Of a stretch of DNA of 64,000 nucleotides, positions 58,913 through 64,000 are shown piece after piece. How positions within the stretch are numbered: position 1 is the first letter of the stretch; each line of letters opens with the position of its first letter. Both the position numbers and the translations under genes were made by a program. Below the pieces are notes generated by a model. That model did not search any database and was not told the origin of the DNA. It saw only the letters and a list, made by a program, of their open reading frames with translations. Origin of the DNA: Allium sativum (taxonomy: Eukaryota; Streptophyta; Magnoliopsida; Asparagales; Amaryllidaceae); assembly GCA_030737875.1 (NCBI GenBank), contig CM060918.1, positions 771,894,552 to 771,958,551 of the forward strand. Direction: 5' to 3'.

Positions 58913-60906
58913 ATGAATCTATCTAATAACGCTTTTTCTGAGGGTCAGTCTATAGCTAGGCCACCCATGTTTAATGGAACTGATTATGCTTATTAGAAAG
59001 TTAGGATGAAAATTTATTTGAGTTCAGTCGATTATGATGTGTGGGATATTATCGAAACAGGTTAAAGATCTCCCACAATTATTGTTAATAATGTTGAAGT
59101 TCCTAAATCGAAAGATAGGTGGGATGCTAATGATAAAAAATTATTTTCAACTAATGCCAAAGCGATGAATGCTTTAGTCTCCGCTCTTGATAAAACTGAA
59201 TTTAATTGAATTTCTCATTGTGAAATTGCACAGGTTATATGGCATACGTTGGAGGTCACACACGACGGTTCATCTCAAGTGAAGGAATCTCGTCTCGCTC
59301 TACTCTGCAACGAGTATGAAAATTTCTCTATGCAAAAAGACGAAGATATAAAAGAGATGTATGGACGCTTCTCATCAGTAGTCTACAATGCAAAATCTCT
59401 TGGCAAAACTTATACCGAAGTGGAATTGATCAGAAAAATATTGAGAGTGCTACCGATGAACTTTTAAGCTAAGGTGACGGCGATTCAAGAATCAAAAGAT
59501 CTGAATAAAATAAGCATGGAAGAGTTGATCAGAAATCTAATTACTTACGAGATGGAGTTAAAAGCAAGAGAAGAATGAAAGAATTCTGAATCAAAGAAAA
59601 AGACGATCGCTCTAAATAATACTGTTGAAAGTGATGATGAAGATCCCGTTGAAGAGCTAGCCATGGTTTTGAGAAAGAGGGCCAAAGGAAATTACAAGTC
59701 ACAAAAGAAGAATTCAAAAGCTAACAAGTCCGAAAGTTCAAACGATGAAGTGTTTTGCTACAATTGCAAGAAACCCGGACATATCAAACCAAATTGCCCA
59801 CGGCTTAAAAATGAAAAGAAGAAGAAGTTCAGAAGAAAGAAGAAGGTTTTCGCTGCTACATGGGATGACGAGGACGGAGAAGAAGTTTCTAAAAGTGATA
59901 AAGAGGAAGCTAATTTGTGTCTTATGGCACGATCTGATCCGGAAAGTAGTGTAAAGGATTCAAACGAGGTATCGAATTTTACTAATAAAGATTTAATTTT
60001 AATGTGTCATGATCTCAAAAAAACTGTTGATTCTCTTGAACTAAAAGTTAAGAAATTAAAATATGATAGGTCAAACTAGTTCAAGAAAATAACATTTTAG
60101 AAAGAAAACTTGAAAAAGTTAAGAATTCACCATTTTCATAATGCGAAAAATGTCAATATTTGAGTAATGATCTTTTGAAAATCAAAACTAATTTTTAGTT
60201 ACTTAAAAGTGAAAACGTGAATTTAAAGAATGAAAATCATGATTTTGAAATGGAGATTGAAAAGCTTAGAGAATCTGAAAAACTTGATTTTGAAAAGCGA
60301 AAACAATTTGAAATTGAAATTTCTAAGTCCAACGCTAAAATCAAAGCACTTGAAAACGAAAATTTGGTTTTAAAACAAACTGATGCTGAAAAGAGGAAAA
60401 TTGCTATTAGTCATTGTTCAAATTTAATGAAAGAAAATAGCGATCTTAAATTTAAAATTCAATGACTTGAGTCAACTTTGTCTAAATTTTCTAAAGGAGA
60501 GAAAATGTTGAATATGTTGTTGAAAAACCAATTTTTTGTTCAAAATAAAAAGGGACCTGGTTTTGGATTTGATCCAGTTGAAAAGTTAAATTTTAATGAT
60601 TTTAAAAATCCTTTATATGGCTTCGAAAATGATCGAATTGAAATTTTGAAATCTAATAATTTCAAAGGGTTTTTAAATCATAAACAAAATGATAACTCGT
60701 TTAAAAACAATTCATTTAAACATGTTTGGATTCCAAAAAATAACAAAATGTTTTTAAATAAGTCTAAACGAATTTGGGTTCCAAAGGGTACTATAGTGGA
60801 TAGTAATGGATTGTTATATAAATGGGTTTGGGGACCAAAACGTGTAAACGAAGATAAGAGTGGTAAAACAACTTTTGTTAGACCACTCGATCCTATAAAG
60901 ATTTAG
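58913..60906 (+). pseudogene. gag: Element C gag, long Sirevirus type with zinc knuckle and coiled coil
   Basis: Starts at ATG 58913 (MNLSNNAFSEGQSIARPP). The capsid region runs to about 59580 with WHTLEVTHDGSSQVK and YGRFSSVVYNAKSLGK. Stops in this frame include TAG 58994-58996 and others near 59063, 59208, 59465 and 59576; several fit C-to-T change at CAA, CGA or TGG. The zinc knuckle CYNCKKPGHIKPNC (59756-59797) is intact, followed by a Lys-rich and then an acidic stretch. A frameshift near 60080 precedes a heptad-rich coiled coil (60217-60465) and a Asn/Phe-rich tail with repeated WIPK/WVPK/WGPK words, ending at 60906. The total of about 660 codons fits a Sirevirus gag. A protease domain, expected next, is missing. 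Confidence 0.87.
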
Positions 60907-62727
60907 GTACCAAGGGAGGCTAAGGACCAACTGTGCTTAAGAGAGATAAAATTCAAATTGATTCATATTATCGAATTATTTGGAGTTCCTTAGCCATAGA
61001 TTCATTGGATCACATCGATTATGGTAAGATAGGTATGATCTATAAACTCATATTTTTATTTCCTTTTTATTTTATTTCCCTTTTAATTTTTATTTAATTT
61101 TTTATTTTTTATGCTGATTTATGTTGACTGGGCAGTAATATTTTGAGCATTTTTTGAACACTGTTAATCAAAATTTTAAAATTTGTGATGCTCTCGAATG
61201 ATTAATGAAATTTTATGCATTTTTGCTATTTTGAGTTTCTTCATATTCACTTTGAAAAATATTGAAAAACTGAATTCAATACAGCGGATTACTTGAAAGA
61301 CATGATTGATTAGTTGTGAAATTTACATTTTTTGGCTTGATTATATTGATTTTGAAATCAATCGTGATTGATTGTTGAACTCCTTGAATTATAAAATTTG
61401 ATTTTTTCTTTCAGTGGATTTCAAATAATTACCTTCAGATTTGATCATTGACTGCTTCTTATGCTTGTTTAAAAATTCTCTGAAAAATTCACTTGTGCTT
61501 TAAAAATGATCTTGTGCTGCTCTGATAAGGAAATTGATTTGATTCGTTTGAATACCTTTGTGATCGGACAATCAGTTGGAAAATCAGTGACTGGATTACT
61601 TTAAATTCCATAGGCAATTCAAATTTCATATACAAGTGTTTTAAAATTGTCTAAGAGTTATCAACTTTAGAAATATTAGATAATTTGACATTCTACTGGT
61701 TGATATTTTTAAAAACTAATTTTCAACTTACATTCATATTTTCAAAACCCCTCATGAAATTGATATTTTCAATTTTAAAATTATTTTTGATTATTTATTC
61801 AAAAATTGGAATTATTGACCAATTTGAACCATTTTTGAAACTCATCAAAATTATTAATAGATTAATGAATTTGTGATGAGTTGTGACTATGATATAATTC
61901 ATGAGTAGAAGAGATGTTATTTTAAAATCTCATGATGATTGGACAGATTTTGTAATATCTTTGAATTAGAGCTTATTTCATGGCCATCTTCTATGTCTAT
62001 CATGTTTCTGTCATTCATCATGGTTTTATTTAATTTCGAGAGTTCAAATTATTTTTGGAAAGAAAAATATCTTGGAAATAAAAATAAAGAAAAAGAAAAA
62101 TATATATTTATATAATTTATCCTTTGTATTCACTCCCATTTAAAAGTCCTCGCGGTTATGCGTGGGTGAATTACCTTAATCGCTATGTGCTTCCATTCTC
62201 ACTTAAAAGACCTTTGGGCTGTGCATGGTTAGCAAGTGCTTAACACAATTTGAGTTTATCTAAAATCTTTAAGATTCATATTCAAATATTCAATTTTATT
62301 GAACTCTCCTCATTCTATAATATCCATCGTAATTCCACTCATTCTGAAAGTGAAATTTGCTTTTGATTTGAAGATTATTATGATTTTTGTTTGATTAAAT
62401 GAGATTTACGATATATATTCTCTCTCTTAATTTAAATTTATATTTATGGTCTAAATTCATCACTGTTTCGATCTCTACTATCCTTTTGATGATAACAAAA
62501 GGGGGAGAATGGTCAAGATTTTGATTGATGAGTATTTAATTCAAGAATATTTTAAGATTGGAAATTAAATATCTAGAGGGACAATGGTCAATTGAATTTC
62601 ACTATTCATATTTTCCACATATATAGGGGAGACCAATTGTGGGGGAGCAAACAAATAGGGGTAGTAATATATTTCACGTTCAAACAAATTTAACACATTC
62701 GATATCTTGTACATGTTTGTCATCATC
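60907..62727 (+). other. Element C non-coding interior in place of pol
   Basis: 1.8 kb, T/A-rich, no protease, integrase, RT or RNase H motif on either strand. It holds two imperfect copies of a motif 63 bp apart (62131 and 62194: cac/cat..tc..c..ttaaaag.cct), an extra polypurine run aaaagggggaga at 62497-62508, and gggggagcaa at 62641. Confidence 0.75.
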
Positions 62728-62739
62728 AAAAGGGGGAGA
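62728..62739 (+). other. Polypurine tract of C
   Basis: aaaagggggaga one base before TGTTGGGTAC; preceded by tttgtcatcatc. Confidence 0.92.
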
Positions 62740-62740
62740 T

Positions 62741-64000
62741 TGTTGGGTACAACAATGTGTTGTATGATTTTTTATTTGATGATAACAAACATACAACATT
62801 ATTTAAATGTGTTTGTAACTGTACTATTTTATATTTCATTTCATAGAAATAAATATTTATTGAATAATATACTATTATACAAAGTTCACAATATATTTAT
62901 TCAATTAAATATTTTATTTCAAAATCTAAAATAGTACAACATTTTAACTCCACTATTATATATTCACAGTTATAATATTTTACATGAAATTGTACTACGA
63001 ATTAATTTGAATATGATAGATAATTTGATTTGAACACAATAAAATAATATTTTATTTCAATTAACTTTGTTTATTACAAATATCAATACAATTTTCTATT
63101 TTCTATACATCATCTCTTCACTACAGTTCACTCAACACTCATATACATTTTACAGACACATTCATTGTTACATATACATTCCGACACTTATACACTCCGT
63201 CTCCTGTCTTCACAGCTCACTGTCGGTCCAGTCATCATTTGCTCAGTTTACCTGTCATATACAGAAACACATACACAACAGTATCTAGAACAGAAATAAT
63301 ATTCTAAATTCTAGCGATATAAATTTTATTTTAAAATTTTATTTGCCTCAGAATTTTGGTGTGTTTCTCATCATTTTTCATGACTTGATTTGATATGTAT
63401 ATATGCACTGATCAGCCTCAACATACTACATTGGTTTGTTTATCAGAACCAGTTGATTCTAAACAGCCACAACACAGTGCAACAGTCTGCTGTTAAATAA
63501 ATTTCATGTGCACGATATATGTATACACACATTGTTGTGTATATATACACATATGTACAGGAGAATATGGTGATACATGCACGAGTCAATGGTGCAACAA
63601 GAATTCAAGTGCATCAAAGTAGCAGTGGAGTAAGTAATATACAATGGTGCAAATATCAAACAGAGAGCATGACAATGTAAAGCAAACAACAAATGCATGG
63701 GTGGAAACATAATCCGCTCATTCCGCAAACAAATCAAGACAAATAGCAAGACATGGTTCAGCCCATATTTTTCAAAGTGGACAAAATGTGGTCGAGCACA
63801 ATTCTAAGCAGCACACAAGCAAAGGGACATATATGATTGTCCACAACACATGCAAACATGGTTGGTGCAGCATTTCTAGTGTGCACAAGTTGACACAGTG
63901 GAGCAGTTCAGGTGAAATACAATGATGCTACAATACTGAAGTCGTGTGTGTATACACTCATATCTACATACATAGTCGGTGAAGAACATGGGTCAGAATA
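62741..64000 (+). repeat. 3' LTR of C (first 1260 bp; continues beyond the window)
   Basis: Matches 55788 onward from TGTTGGGTACAACAATG. No coding region. Confidence 0.92.

Larger units (their letters stand above)
55788..64000 (+). mobile_element. Element C: gag-only Sirevirus-type copia retrotransposon (runs off the window)
   Basis: The 5' LTR is 55788-58866, the interior 58867-62740, and the 3' LTR starts at 62741 and continues past the window end. LTR start TGTTGGGTACAAC, end GATCCTACA. Primer site for initiator-Met tRNA. Sirevirus hallmarks: tcatcatcaaaagggggag before the 3' LTR, a second aaaagggggaga upstream, and 'ccctattcacccccctcc' near the LTR end. Only gag is encoded; pol is absent. 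The left flank is ACATA (55783-55787); its partner lies outside the window. Confidence 0.9.

Overview
This window is a repeat-dense, gene-poor stretch of an angiosperm nuclear genome. The evidence is AT-rich intergenic sequence, several LTR-retrotransposon families with primer sites matching initiator-Met tRNA (TGGTATCAGAGC and close variants), Sirevirus-type copia elements, and large non-autonomous elements with 3 to 5.5 kb LTRs. I see no intact host gene, tRNA, rRNA, CRISPR or bacterial feature. The species cannot be named from the sequence alone.

Layout, outermost to innermost. Element A, a Ty1/copia element (2057-46844, + strand), spans most of the window. Its interior carries a gag, a protease remnant and then a large pol deletion, and is split by element B, a Sirevirus-like copia element (4151-37788, +). 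B's 5' LTR contains a 1.3 kb TRIM-like miniature element H (4627-5940). B's 3' LTR contains G (11568-36816), two copies of a ~5.5 kb LTR fused head to tail. G's second copy is split by a solo LTR F (15705-31820, -), and F is split by E (16264-26911, -), a non-coding LARD-type element with two nearly identical 4.65 kb LTRs. A's 3' LTR is split by D (37981-46356, -), a gag-only gypsy-type element with 3.3 kb LTRs. Target-site duplications (TSDs) are exact for A, D, E, F, G and H. For D, F and H a paralogous LTR in the window shows the uninterrupted site.

Right of A (46850 onward) are about 4 kb of unassigned sequence, then LTR sequence related to D (element I, 50870-55787, -), which is interrupted by element C (55788 to beyond 64000, +). 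C is a second Sirevirus-type element; it keeps a long gag with zinc knuckle and coiled coil but has no pol. Left of A (1-2051) are a cluster of palindromes and unassigned sequence.

All protein-coding remnants belong to retroelements and all are broken: premature stops, frameshifts, loss of gag in B, loss of pol in A, C and D. Several families look non-autonomous (C, D, E, F, G, H) and would have needed proteins from elsewhere. The least routine signals are: an LTR-promoter-like block inside B just upstream of an accessory ORF; an inverted repeat bracketing the polypurine tract and 3' LTR start in both Sirevirus-type elements; a four-unit hairpin array with a compensated stem change in D's LTRs; a GTCGAC palindrome cluster in U3 of D with related motifs in I; and a triplicated 15-mer at the LTR-LTR fusion of G. 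Alignments were by eye; boundaries rest on terminal motifs, TSDs, primer sites and polypurine tracts.
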